Below, piece by piece: positions 50,170-58,733 of a stretch of 64,000 nucleotides of DNA (positions are counted from its first letter, which is position 1; the number at the start of each line of letters is the position of its first letter). The position numbers were made by a program, and so were the translations under genes. The stretch lies in assembly GCA_013359135.1 (NCBI GenBank), contig JABWCN010000020.1, positions 1 through 64,000 on the forward strand, written 5' to 3'. The notes beneath the pieces are model-generated. The model made no database searches. It was not told the origin of the DNA and worked only from the letters and a program-made list of their open reading frames with translations. This DNA comes from Pseudobdellovibrionaceae bacterium. GTDB taxonomy: Bacteria > Bdellovibrionota > Bdellovibrionia > Bdellovibrionales > Bdellovibrionaceae.

Positions 50170-51250
50170 TTTTTTCTTCTTCATGAGTACTGTATTTGCC
50201 TTCGAAAATTCATTAGTTGGATATGGCTCCTCTGATGCGGTTTTGCCATCAAAAAATCAAGAGCTCTTTTATTTAGGTTTTGAGTTAGCTTTACAAAAGT
50301 CTCGTCTCTCTGAAGACATAATGTCTAGGATAATCACTTCAAGTGTCAACAATGGATCTGCACTTGGTGCACAAAAAGCTGTGGAAAATTTGATTGCAAA
50401 TAAAGTAGAATTAATTGTAGGTTTCCCCACTTCTCATGAAGCACTTCTTGCTGCAAAAATTGCAAGTGCAAACAACAAATTTGCTATTTTTGCTGGAGCT
50501 GGACATGAAGATTTGGCAAAGTTTGGACCAAAAATACTTACTACCGGTGAATCAATGGATAGAAGTGTAACATCTACTTTAGCATTTATAAAAAAAAATG
50601 TTTATGGAACTAAAGGTATTGTAGTTGTTAATCCTTTTGCTGTTTTTTCACAAAATCAAGCCGACAAAATTAAGGAAATTAACTCAAAGAATTTTAAACT
50701 TAAGTTAGATTTTGCTTATTTAAACCAGAATAAAACTCTTTCAGAGGAAGACTTAAAAAAAATTGAAAAAAGTAATTTCATTTTTATTACACCATATGCA
50801 GATGAATCTGTAAAATTTTTAGAACAATTTAATAAAAATAAAATTGATTTACCAATAATAACTAATTCCTCTTGGACCACTGGTGATTTAGAATCAATTC
50901 GACGATTTTTGGTACAGCGTAAGTCTCCTATTTACAGTTCTTCTCTATGGATTAAAGGTTCTAAAGAGTCACTTACCTTTGAAAATTTAGTTAGATCAAC
51001 TTATGGTAGAGAAGCAGTAGCTGAAATTTCTTATGGATACGACTTGGGTATAATCGTAAAAAGTATCTTAACTGAATTACCCAAAAAATTCACCTCTGAT
51101 GATGTGGTCAATTTCATAAAAAATAAGAAATGTTTCTCTAATACAACTAGCGGAAAAATTTGCTTTAGTCCAAATGGTGGTCACGCCGAGAGAAAACTAT
51201 TTTTTGTCAAATTTAATAAATCAAATTTTTCAGTAATTGGAACAAACTAG
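50159..51250 (+). CDS. type-1 periplasmic binding protein, sensor type
   Basis: This 363-residue protein has a short signal peptide (MLLNFFFFMSTVFAFEN, cleavage after VFA) and the two-lobed Peripla_BP_6 fold of LivJ/AmiC-like proteins: ELFYLGFELALQKSRLSED, NKVELIVGFPTSHEALLAAK, IFAGAGHEDLAKFG, GTKGIVVVNPFAVFSQNQAD, and YGREAVAEISYGYDLGIIVK. Ligands in the family are branched-chain amino acids, amides, urea and similar compounds. No ABC permease follows; the next gene, 8 bp on, is a histidine kinase. I infer a periplasmic receptor that passes ligand status to that kinase. Confidence 0.85.
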   Translation: MLLNFFFFMSTVFAFENSLVGYGSSDAVLPSKNQELFYLGFELALQKSRLSEDIMSRIITSSVNNGSALGAQKAVENLIANKVELIVGFPTSHEALLAAKIASANNKFAIFAGAGHEDLAKFGPKILTTGESMDRSVTSTLAFIKKNVYGTKGIVVVNPFAVFSQNQADKIKEINSKNFKLKLDFAYLNQNKTLSEEDLKKIEKSNFIFITPYADESVKFLEQFNKNKIDLPIITNSSWTTGDLESIRRFLVQRKSPIYSSSLWIKGSKESLTFENLVRSTYGREAVAEISYGYDLGIIVKSILTELPKKFTSDDVVNFIKNKKCFSNTTSGKICFSPNGGHAERKLFFVKFNKSNFSVIGTN

Positions 51251-51258
51251 GATTTATT

Positions 51259-52590
51259 GTGAAACCTGCCTCAATAGTAAAAAAGTTGTTTTTAATTCAA
51301 TGCCTGCTTGCTTTGTTTTCATTAGTTTTATTAGTTGCTGGATCAAAAGTAGTCATATCTCAGCAATTAAGCTCACGAATTGAATACGAAAAAGAGTTAC
51401 TTATTCCAATTTTATCTGCAAAAGAAGACGAATGGATCGCTTGGACAATTTTAGGACTTAATCATGCAATTCAAAGTGATTTTAGTGAAATAATTAAGTC
51501 TTATCATGTTAAAAGCATTAAGACCATTTCTCGCTCTTCAAATCCAAAAGAAGTAGTTGATCAGGCTTGTATTTATATTCCCAAAAATTGGAAATCCGAT
51601 AAATCTATTTCAAACATTATCGAGGCTTGCATTGATGACACTTTTTTTAAAAATCAGTCTTTAAATGAGATGAGTCTGGTTTATTTAGGAATTTTATTTT
51701 TAGTTTCTTTTTTTCTATTCTCAGCTTTCTCTGTTTATTTAATTCACAAAGAAGTTTACTTCCCATTTAGACAGCTTCAAAAAGCCCTTGAAAACATAAC
51801 CGTGGAAGACGGGTTAGAAATTGGACACATTTCTGCATCTGGAGAAATTAAAGAACTTTTTGTATCTTTTTCAACACTTTGGAATAAGTCACAACAGTTA
51901 GAACGAGAAAGATTGCTAACTGAAGTAGCTTCTCAAGTTTCCCACGATATAAGGAGTCCTTTGAGTGTTCTGAACTTGTTGCTGTCAAACCTTGAGACTA
52001 TAACGGAAGAAAAGAAAATGATTCTTAAGTCTGCACTCAGCAGAATTAATGAAATCAGTAACGAATTACTTTGTTATAGTAAGATGAGTTCAAATAGTTT
52101 AATTAAACCAATGAAACTTGAAATTGTTTCTTTAAACGATGTTGTTAACTCTGTCGTCTCTGAAATGAAAATTTCTATCAGTGAGTATCATTCTATTCTC
52201 ATAAAATCTAATATTAATGAAAAAAACAGTTTATTCTCAAAAATTAACCCCACTGAAATGAAGCGCTTACTAGCAAATATTATAAATAACTCAATTGAGT
52301 CTTTTACCAATCAGCAGGGGGTTATTGAAATTTCTTTAAAATTGGTAGATCAAAAAATTTTACTAATTGTTAAGGATAATGGGAAAGGCATTCAGCCCGA
52401 AGTTTTAAAAAAACTTGGTATACGTGGTGTTACTTATGGGAAAAGTGGGACTAATAGTGGGACGGGACTTGGCCTTTATCATGCGATCAAAACCATTGAG
52501 CAATTTAATGGTAAAATTGACATTACAAGCTCTTTAGGTATTGGAACTTCAATTGTAATTACATTAGATAAAGCAATTAGTTCCATTTGA
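51259..52590 (+). CDS. membrane histidine kinase, orphan
   Basis: This 443-residue kinase starts at GTG 51259 (GGA eight bases upstream). A TM (about 9-30, LFLIQCLLALFSLVLLVAGS), a periplasmic domain of about 100 residues and a second TM (SLVYLGILFLVSFFLFSAFS) are followed by a HAMP-like linker. The H-box is ASQVSHDIRSPLSVLNLLLS (His near 229), the N-box is LANIINNSIESF, the G1 box is VKDNGKGIQPEV and the G2 box is GTGLGLYHAI. No response regulator is encoded nearby. The short periplasmic domain fits interaction with the neighbouring binding protein. Last gene of the cluster. Confidence 0.92.
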   Translation: MKPASIVKKLFLIQCLLALFSLVLLVAGSKVVISQQLSSRIEYEKELLIPILSAKEDEWIAWTILGLNHAIQSDFSEIIKSYHVKSIKTISRSSNPKEVVDQACIYIPKNWKSDKSISNIIEACIDDTFFKNQSLNEMSLVYLGILFLVSFFLFSAFSVYLIHKEVYFPFRQLQKALENITVEDGLEIGHISASGEIKELFVSFSTLWNKSQQLERERLLTEVASQVSHDIRSPLSVLNLLLSNLETITEEKKMILKSALSRINEISNELLCYSKMSSNSLIKPMKLEIVSLNDVVNSVVSEMKISISEYHSILIKSNINEKNSLFSKINPTEMKRLLANIINNSIESFTNQQGVIEISLKLVDQKILLIVKDNGKGIQPEVLKKLGIRGVTYGKSGTNSGTGLGLYHAIKTIEQFNGKIDITSSLGIGTSIVITLDKAISSI

Positions 52591-52750
52591 TTCTTTTAAA
52601 GTCTTTTTAAAATATTTTAACTTACATTTGTCATTGGCGTAATTTTAAGTAATCAAAAAAGTTAAGAGACTGTGATTTTTTATGACAAATTAAAAATTTC
52701 TTATAGTATGATCATCTGTATGATTTACTTTAACAAACGAGGATTTTTCG

Positions 52751-53425
52751 ATGAAAAGAGTAAGTATTAATTTTGATTACGTAAACTATTACTTTCTATC
52801 TCTATTTATTCTTTTTTTTACCAGTTTTCAGGTGACAGCGCGTAATGTGCTTCCATCTAGTGAGAAATTAGATACTATGAAAGCTCCAAAGAAAATACAT
52901 GAGGTGAAGAAAATGAATAAACCAACGACTTCGATTCAAACGGCTATTTTGGCTGGTGGTTGCTTTTGGGGTGTTGAGGAGTTATTTCGAAACCTTCCTG
53001 GAGTTGTGTCTACAGAAGTAGGCTACACCGGTGGCATTGTCCCCAATCCTACCTATGAAATTGTTAAACAGGGAACATCAGGCCATGCAGAGTCGATTAA
53101 AATCGAGTTTGATTCTTCAAAATTAAGTTATGAAGATTTACTGAAATTCTTTTTTAAAATCCATGATCCAACGACCAAAAATCAGCAGGGTAATGATATT
53201 GGCTCTCAGTATCGCTCTGCCATTTTTTTCGAGTCTGAAGAACAACATAAATCAGCTCAGAAAATCAAAGAGCTTGTCGAAGCCTCTGGAGCTTGGAAAA
53301 AACCCCTTGTCACTGAAATTGTAAAGGCTTCTACTTTTTATTCAGCTGAAAATTTCCATCAAGATTATTTGAAAAAGAATCCTGGCGGATATACTTGTCA
53401 CTATATTCGTGACGTCAAGTTTTAG
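52751..53425 (+). CDS. msrA: exported peptide methionine sulfoxide reductase A
   Basis: MsrA reduces methionine-S-sulfoxide. The catalytic motif GGCFWGVEELF lies at about residues 73-83, followed by GYTGGIVPNPTYEIV, SGHAESIKIEFD, and EDYLKKNPGGYTC-like C-terminal residues (QDYLKKNPGGYTCHY) with the resolving region. The ~70-residue N-terminal extension begins with a hydrophobic segment (YYFLSLFILFFTSFQVTARN), so this copy is probably periplasmic or membrane-anchored, which is uncommon for single-domain MsrA. GAGG precedes the ATG. A start at Met 55 would give the cytoplasmic form and cannot be excluded. Confidence 0.92.
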   Translation: MKRVSINFDYVNYYFLSLFILFFTSFQVTARNVLPSSEKLDTMKAPKKIHEVKKMNKPTTSIQTAILAGGCFWGVEELFRNLPGVVSTEVGYTGGIVPNPTYEIVKQGTSGHAESIKIEFDSSKLSYEDLLKFFFKIHDPTTKNQQGNDIGSQYRSAIFFESEEQHKSAQKIKELVEASGAWKKPLVTEIVKASTFYSAENFHQDYLKKNPGGYTCHYIRDVKF

Positions 53426-53484
53426 TAGCGATTAATTTCATTTTTTTATTGTATCTCTTTTTAAATTCTATTTATCCTTAAAAA

Positions 53485-54048
53485 ATGAAAAAAAATATTT
53501 TTAATTTAATTGCTCTTGTTGTCTCTGTTGTTGTTTTTACTTCTTCGTCTTTTTCGAAAGCCAGTGTGTCGCCCACAACTTCACAAGATCCAAACACCTC
53601 TTCTGAAAAGAATCTATCTGTTGATCCTTTTTATGAAGAGCTCATCGACTTTTTATTTGATTCCGCATCAGCTCTTTCTAAATATCCTCTATACGAAAAA
53701 ACCAAGCGTCCACAAATTCTTAAAAAAACTAAAGTTCAAATGACCCAAGAAATTTGCCCTGAAGACCCAAACAATTGCTACAATTTGGCCGCTTTTTATA
53801 ATACAGATAAAAATGAAATCACCTATGATGAAATGCTAGATATAAACAGCGATCACGATAACTCCTTTATCGTTCACGAAATTGTCCATTCATTGCAGTT
53901 TCATCACAAAGGTTCTTCTATCTACATAGATTGCAAAGCCACCAAGGCAACCGAACTTGAAGCTTATACCGTACAAAATATTTATTTAAAAAAGAGAGGG
54001 CAGTTTGCTCAATACGGCGAAGCACTTAGGTTTTTGGTTTGCGATTAG
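53485..54048 (+). CDS. secreted HExxH protein of unknown function
   Basis: This 187-residue protein has a signal peptide (IFNLIALVVSVVVFTSSSFS) and a zinc-protease-like site SFIVHEIVHSLQFHHKGSS (HExxH at about 133-137), with Glu in KATELEAYTVQNIY about 20 residues later as a possible third ligand. Disulfide candidates: CPEDPNNC, IDCKA, LVCD. It is a small gluzincin-like protein, and I do not know the family. It lies alone upstream of the SRP RNA gene. Confidence 0.65.
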   Translation: MKKNIFNLIALVVSVVVFTSSSFSKASVSPTTSQDPNTSSEKNLSVDPFYEELIDFLFDSASALSKYPLYEKTKRPQILKKTKVQMTQEICPEDPNNCYNLAAFYNTDKNEITYDEMLDINSDHDNSFIVHEIVHSLQFHHKGSSIYIDCKATKATELEAYTVQNIYLKKRGQFAQYGEALRFLVCD

Positions 54049-54269
54049 TTTTTTTTCATAATCCAGAGTGACTTTTCGATTCTGACTCCTAGGTTCTAAT
54101 TTGCTTCATATCCCACTTACTTCGTTGATGATAAAAACAAAATAGGCTCTGCCAGGATTTTTGAAACGAGCCTTTTGAAATAGGCTTTGAAGCCCGTTGA
54201 GAACTAAACTTAGCAAAGCCGCTAAGCGTTAAGTGATGATTATGCCTAACAACTAATATAGACCAGTGA

Positions 54270-54368
54270 GTGCCGAGTCCCATACAATAGCGTCTTTGAC
54301 GAATCCCGCCAGATCCGGAAGGAAGCAACGGTAATCGAAGAACTATGTGATATGGGGTGCTCGGCGCT
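54270..54368 (+). ncRNA. ffs: signal recognition particle RNA (4.5S)
   Basis: The conserved domain IV is plain: CCAGATCCGGAAGGAAGCAA with the GGAA tetraloop. The ends pair as a long helix: GCCGAG and TCCCATA (from 54272) with TATGGGG and CTCGGC (to 54365). Length is about 100 nt, the small bacterial form. It lies 48 bp before dnaX, a common arrangement. It binds Ffh for co-translational targeting. Confidence 0.95.
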
Positions 54369-54415
54369 TTTAGTTTGAGGCAAATCAAAAACCAATCACA
54401 AATTAAGGCGTCTAA

Positions 54416-56125
54416 ATGAGTTACCAAGTCATAGCAAGAAAATGGAGACCTCAGTCTTTTCAAGAAGTTGTAGGCCAAGCTCATATTACGCAAACTCTGC
54501 AAAATGCCCTCGCTAATGGCCGCATTCCTCATGCTATTTTATTCACTGGCCCCAGGGGCACAGGAAAAACAACTTCCGCTAGAATTTTAGCTAAAGCTTT
54601 GCGATGCCCAAATGCTCAAAACTTCATCCCTTGTAATACCTGTTCTAGCTGCGAAGAAATTGCCTCCTCTAGCAGTGTGGATGTAGTAGAAATCGATGGT
54701 GCTTCTAATAATGGAGTTGATTCAATTCGGGATCTACGTGAAACCGTTGGGTACATGCCCTCGTCTGGGACCTATAAGGTCTATATTATCGACGAGGTCC
54801 ACATGCTTTCTACCTCAGCTTTTAATGCCCTATTAAAAACTTTGGAAGAACCACCGCCTCACATTATTTTCATAATGGCAACGACAGAAGTTCACAAAAT
54901 TCCCCAGACAATTTTGTCACGCTGTCAAAGATTTGATTTTCGACGTATCAGCATTAAGGAAATTGCCAATCATCTGAAACACATTTGTAACGAAGACCAG
55001 ATTCAGACCGATGATGAAGCTCTTTGGTTGGTGGCAAAACAGGCCGATGGGTCTATGCGCGATAGCCAAAGTTTGCTTGATCAAGTGATTACCTTTGCTA
55101 ATGGCCCTTTAACCAAACCTCTAGTTCAACAAATTTTAGGACTTACTGACAGAGAATTGCTGTTTAATACTTTGGAGTTGATTCTAACAAGAGACAATCG
55201 TGGCATGGTGATGCTCTTTCAAAATCTGAAAATAGCTGGGATTGAGCCAGATTTGTTTTTTCAGGAACTTATCGAGCTATCTAGACACTTGCTGGTCATT
55301 AAAATTTCAGCAGCCGAGGCCACTAATATTATAGAAATCCCTGAAAGTGAATTTGAACGCTTAGCTTTTTTAACTCAAAAATGCTCTCAGGAAGACATTC
55401 ATTTACTCTTTGATATGCTATTAAAGGCTTTTCAAGACCTTAACTATGCCACAGATCCTATGTTGGTCGTTGAAATGCTTCTCCTTCGCTTAGCCTCTGG
55501 GCCCAAAATCATAGATTTACAACAGCTTCTTTCTGGATCTACTCAGCATACAATGGCGGTGATATCACCCACTGCAAATACTGCGATAACAGCAACACCA
55601 GTGAAATCAACAACTTTATCCACAACTGTCATACCACAAGTTTCATCCTCAATCGTTGTGGAAACACCCGCTTCTCCCCCACCAAAAGTTGTGACAAAAC
55701 AACGAGCCTCTGGGACCTCTCCTGCAGACAAATGGATTCACTTTATCCAACTACTTAGAAGTGAAGATGCTCTTTTTGCCGCGAAATTAGAGAATGTCAT
55801 TTTTAACTCGGAAGTAGACAAAAAACTTTCTCTGAGCGTACCAAAGCATCTGGTATTTATTAAGGACCAATTAAATGAGCTTGCAACCAAAAAAAAGTTA
55901 CAAGGATATATTGATTCCTTATGGGGGGATGGTTATGCTTTTGAAGTGGTGATGCAATCCTCACCTCAAGGAGAGACAGCTCAAGCCCTGATGAGTAAAA
56001 AAACTCAGTTGGCCGAGGAAGAACTCAAACAAAAAATATTAAATGATCCTAAAGTGATTGCTGCGCAAAAAGCGTTTAAAGGATCGATTAAATCGGTAAC
56101 AGATATAAAATCTAATAAAGATTAA
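54416..56125 (+). CDS. dnaX: DNA polymerase III subunit tau/gamma
   Basis: DnaX (569 residues) is the AAA+ clamp-loader ATPase. Opening MSYQVIARKWRPQSFQEVVG, Walker A FTGPRGTGKTTSARILAKAL, zinc module CPNAQNFIPCNTCSSC, Walker B VYIIDEVHMLS and the SRC motif ILSRCQRFDF are all present. A Thr/Ser/Pro linker (about 370-430) precedes the C-terminal polymerase-binding domain. First gene of dnaX-ybaB-recR-mglA-nadA. Confidence 0.97.
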   Translation: MSYQVIARKWRPQSFQEVVGQAHITQTLQNALANGRIPHAILFTGPRGTGKTTSARILAKALRCPNAQNFIPCNTCSSCEEIASSSSVDVVEIDGASNNGVDSIRDLRETVGYMPSSGTYKVYIIDEVHMLSTSAFNALLKTLEEPPPHIIFIMATTEVHKIPQTILSRCQRFDFRRISIKEIANHLKHICNEDQIQTDDEALWLVAKQADGSMRDSQSLLDQVITFANGPLTKPLVQQILGLTDRELLFNTLELILTRDNRGMVMLFQNLKIAGIEPDLFFQELIELSRHLLVIKISAAEATNIIEIPESEFERLAFLTQKCSQEDIHLLFDMLLKAFQDLNYATDPMLVVEMLLLRLASGPKIIDLQQLLSGSTQHTMAVISPTANTAITATPVKSTTLSTTVIPQVSSSIVVETPASPPPKVVTKQRASGTSPADKWIHFIQLLRSEDALFAAKLENVIFNSEVDKKLSLSVPKHLVFIKDQLNELATKKKLQGYIDSLWGDGYAFEVVMQSSPQGETAQALMSKKTQLAEEELKQKILNDPKVIAAQKAFKGSIKSVTDIKSNKD

Positions 56126-56146
56126 AAAACGAGAAAGGATATCGTT

Positions 56147-56476
56147 ATGAACATGAAGGGTATGCCAGGTGGAATGGCTCAGCTGATGAAGCAAGCTAAT
56201 CAAATGCAATTAAAAATGAAAAAAACTCAAGAAGAAATCGGCAAACAAGAGTTTGAAGGGACTTCTGGTGGTGGCGCTGTAAAAGTAAAAGTAAATGGAG
56301 ACCACAAAGTTATTGCTGTGACCATTAATCCTGATGTTTTCAAAGCTGGAGATGCCGAAATGTTACAAGACATGATCGTTTCTGCTACGAATGAAGGTAT
56401 CAAAATCGCTAAAGAAACCATGGCTAAAGAGATGGAAAAAATCACTGGCGGTTTAGGAATCCCAGGATTATTTTAA
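56147..56476 (+). CDS. ybaB: YbaB/EbfC nucleoid-associated protein
   Basis: This 109-residue protein has an N-terminal Met/Gly/Gln-rich helix (MPGGMAQLMKQANQMQLKMK) and the central strand region GTSGGGAVKVKVNGDHKVIA, typical of YbaB/EbfC, a dimeric DNA-binding protein. It sits between dnaX and recR as in most bacteria. Its stop overlaps the recR start by one base. Confidence 0.95.
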   Translation: MNMKGMPGGMAQLMKQANQMQLKMKKTQEEIGKQEFEGTSGGGAVKVKVNGDHKVIAVTINPDVFKAGDAEMLQDMIVSATNEGIKIAKETMAKEMEKITGGLGIPGLF

Positions 56477-57114
56477 TGCTGCACATACCCGCTCTTGAAA
56501 AACTAGTTCATGAACTAACTAAACTTCCTGGAATTGGGCCTAAAACAGCTCAAAGGTTAGCTTACTATATTTTAAAATCTCGGGCTGATTATTCCGAGGT
56601 TTTATCTGAAGCACTGAAGCGGGTCAGTGCAGAAGTTCATGATTGTCCTGAATGTTTCAATTTTACTGACTCAGATTTATGCAAGTTCTGCTCAGATGTG
56701 CATCGACAAGATGATATCATTTGTATCGTGGAAGAACCTTCTGATGTTATGCGCATTGAAGCCTCTGGGGGATTTCGCGGACGTTACCACGTTTTGCATG
56801 GTGCCTTATCTCCCCTTGATGGCATTACACCTGACGATCTAAGAATTAAAGAGCTTTTTCTACGTTTAGAGAAAGCTAAGACACAAGGAACTCCTATTAA
56901 AGAAATCATTTTGGCGCTAGATGCAGATCTTGAAGGTGATACTACCGTATTGTATCTAGCAAAAGCTTTGCAAAATTTTAATCTTCAAGATCACGATCTA
57001 ACTCATAAGATAAAACTCAGCCGTATCGCTCATGGAGTACCAATTGGTGGAGACATTGATTTTGTTGACGATCGCACGATGAATCGGGCCCTGGAAAATA
57101 GAGTTATCCTATAA
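56476..57114 (+). CDS. recR: recombination mediator RecR
   Basis: RecR (212 residues) loads RecA with RecF and RecO. N-terminal HhH LPGIGPKTAQRLAYYIL, zinc finger CPECFNFTDSDLCKFC, Toprim domain with IICIVEEPSDVMRIEAS, and Walker-like C-terminal GGDIDFVDDRTMNRAL are present. Normal length. Confidence 0.96.
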   Translation: MLHIPALEKLVHELTKLPGIGPKTAQRLAYYILKSRADYSEVLSEALKRVSAEVHDCPECFNFTDSDLCKFCSDVHRQDDIICIVEEPSDVMRIEASGGFRGRYHVLHGALSPLDGITPDDLRIKELFLRLEKAKTQGTPIKEIILALDADLEGDTTVLYLAKALQNFNLQDHDLTHKIKLSRIAHGVPIGGDIDFVDDRTMNRALENRVIL

Positions 57115-57132
57115 GGCCTAAGGGAGCTATAT

Positions 57133-57726
57133 ATGTCATTTATAAATTATAATGCTAAAGAAATTCACTGTAAAGTGGTCTACTATGGCCCCTCTCTTGG
57201 AGGAAAAACAACCAACCTTCAATGGGTATACCAACAAACGGCCGAAGAACAGAAATCTAAATTAATGACTTTAAACACAGATGTGGAAAGAACTTTATTT
57301 TTTGATTTTCTACCACTAAATGTCGGTGAAATCAGAGGCTTCAAAACACGCTTTCACTTGTACACAGTTCCAGGACAAGTAGTTTATGATGCCTCAAGAA
57401 AATTGATTTTGAAAGGCTTAGATGGAGTTATCTTTGTTGCTGACTCTCAAATTGAGCGAATGGAAGAAAATCTTGAGTCCTTAAAAAATCTTCAGATCAA
57501 CCTAGAACAACAAGGCTATAGCTTAAAAGAAATCCCAATGGTTATGCAGTATAACAAGCGTGACTTACCTAATGCAGCCTCTTTAGCTGAATTAAGATCA
57601 GTTCTTAATACTTTTAATGCTCCTGATTTTGAAGCAACAGCTAATGAAGGACGTGGAGTTTTTGAATCACTAAAGAGTGCATCTAAATCTATTATTAATG
57701 TGCTTAAGGGTGGTGCTTCACTATGA
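57133..57726 (+). CDS. mglA: Ras-like GTPase MglA
   Basis: This 197-residue bacterial small GTPase has P-loop YYGPSLGGKTTNLQW, switch region TLFFDFLPLNVGEIRGF, VPGQ (TVPGQVVYDASRK), the NKRD specificity motif (QYNKRDLPNA), and a conserved Thr at the end of the P-loop. MglA sets cell polarity and gliding in Myxococcus and is needed for prey entry in Bdellovibrio. The mglB partner gene is not adjacent. The stop overlaps nadA by 4 bp. Confidence 0.95.
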   Translation: MSFINYNAKEIHCKVVYYGPSLGGKTTNLQWVYQQTAEEQKSKLMTLNTDVERTLFFDFLPLNVGEIRGFKTRFHLYTVPGQVVYDASRKLILKGLDGVIFVADSQIERMEENLESLKNLQINLEQQGYSLKEIPMVMQYNKRDLPNAASLAELRSVLNTFNAPDFEATANEGRGVFESLKSASKSIINVLKGGASL

Positions 57727-58718
57727 CAACTTCAGATAATACTCAGAAAAACTTTTCCTATGATATTGCAAGTGAAATTAGAGATTTAAAGGCTAAAAAA
57801 AAGGCAACCATTTTAGCTCATTATTATGAAGAAGGTGATATTCAAGATATCGCTGATTTTGTTGGAGACAGTTATTTCTTAGCAAAAAAAGGCCAAGAAG
57901 TTCAATCTGACTTAATTCTACTTGCTGGTGTTGTTTTCATGGCTGAAAGTGTGAAAATTCTTAACCCAACAAAAAAAGTTTTAGTTCCTGACCTGGATGC
58001 TGGCTGCTCGCTAGTGAACTCTTCTCCTTATGAAAAATATCTTAAATGGCGACAACAGAACCCTGATGGTATCGCGGTCACTTACATTAATTCATCCGCT
58101 GAAGTCAAAGCGATTTCTGATGTGATTATCACATCGTCAAATGCAGAAAGAATCATTAATTCAATCCCAAAAGATAGAAAAATTTTATTTGGCCCTGACC
58201 AGCACCTTGGCCGTTGGTTAATGAAAAAACTAAGCCGCAAGTTTGAACTTTGGAATGGCTCCTGTGAAGTGCATGTTTTATTCAATGCTAAACGCCTTAA
58301 TGACTTAATCCAAGAACATCCAGACGCTGTCGTTATAGCACATCCGGAGTGTGAAGAGCTAGTATTGCAATATGCCTCTGTGATAGGATCAACTTCTCGT
58401 CTGTTGGAAGAGGTCGAAAAAAATCCAGCTAAAAAATTTATTGTTGCAACAGAAACTGGAATTTTTCATCAGATGCAAAAACTCAGACCAGATGTACAAC
58501 TGATTCAAGCTCCGGTCGAAGATAAGTCATGCGCTTGCAACAACTGCCCTTATATGAAACTGAACTCATTACAAAAGATTAAACAAGCTTTACTCACTGA
58601 AAAACCAGAAATCACGTTAAACGAAGCTCTTCGCGTGAAAGCTCAAATTTCTTTAGACAGAATGATGGATATCACAACTGGGAAATCTGTGAGCTGGCCG
58701 TCGCAGTTTGAAATGTAA
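57723..58718 (+). CDS. nadA: quinolinate synthase
   Basis: NadA (331 residues) condenses iminoaspartate and dihydroxyacetone phosphate to quinolinate in NAD synthesis using a [4Fe-4S] cluster. Cluster cysteines are visible in LDAGCSLVN, AHPECEELV and CACNNCPYMKLNSL; substrate residues in ATILAHYYEEGDIQDIADFV are also present. Translationally coupled to mglA, an unusual partner. Confidence 0.96.
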   Translation: MTTSDNTQKNFSYDIASEIRDLKAKKKATILAHYYEEGDIQDIADFVGDSYFLAKKGQEVQSDLILLAGVVFMAESVKILNPTKKVLVPDLDAGCSLVNSSPYEKYLKWRQQNPDGIAVTYINSSAEVKAISDVIITSSNAERIINSIPKDRKILFGPDQHLGRWLMKKLSRKFELWNGSCEVHVLFNAKRLNDLIQEHPDAVVIAHPECEELVLQYASVIGSTSRLLEEVEKNPAKKFIVATETGIFHQMQKLRPDVQLIQAPVEDKSCACNNCPYMKLNSLQKIKQALLTEKPEITLNEALRVKAQISLDRMMDITTGKSVSWPSQFEM

Positions 58719-58733
58719 GATACAACTACTTGC

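Noticed and set aside
54089-54532. Open minus-strand frame of 147 codons
   Set aside because: It runs antisense through the SRP RNA and the start of dnaX and has no ribosome site or family resemblance.
55889-55896. Run of eight A in dnaX as a programmed frameshift site for the gamma subunit
   Set aside because: It lies near codon 493 of 569, well after the usual gamma end point, and no stimulating hairpin or SD-like element is evident.
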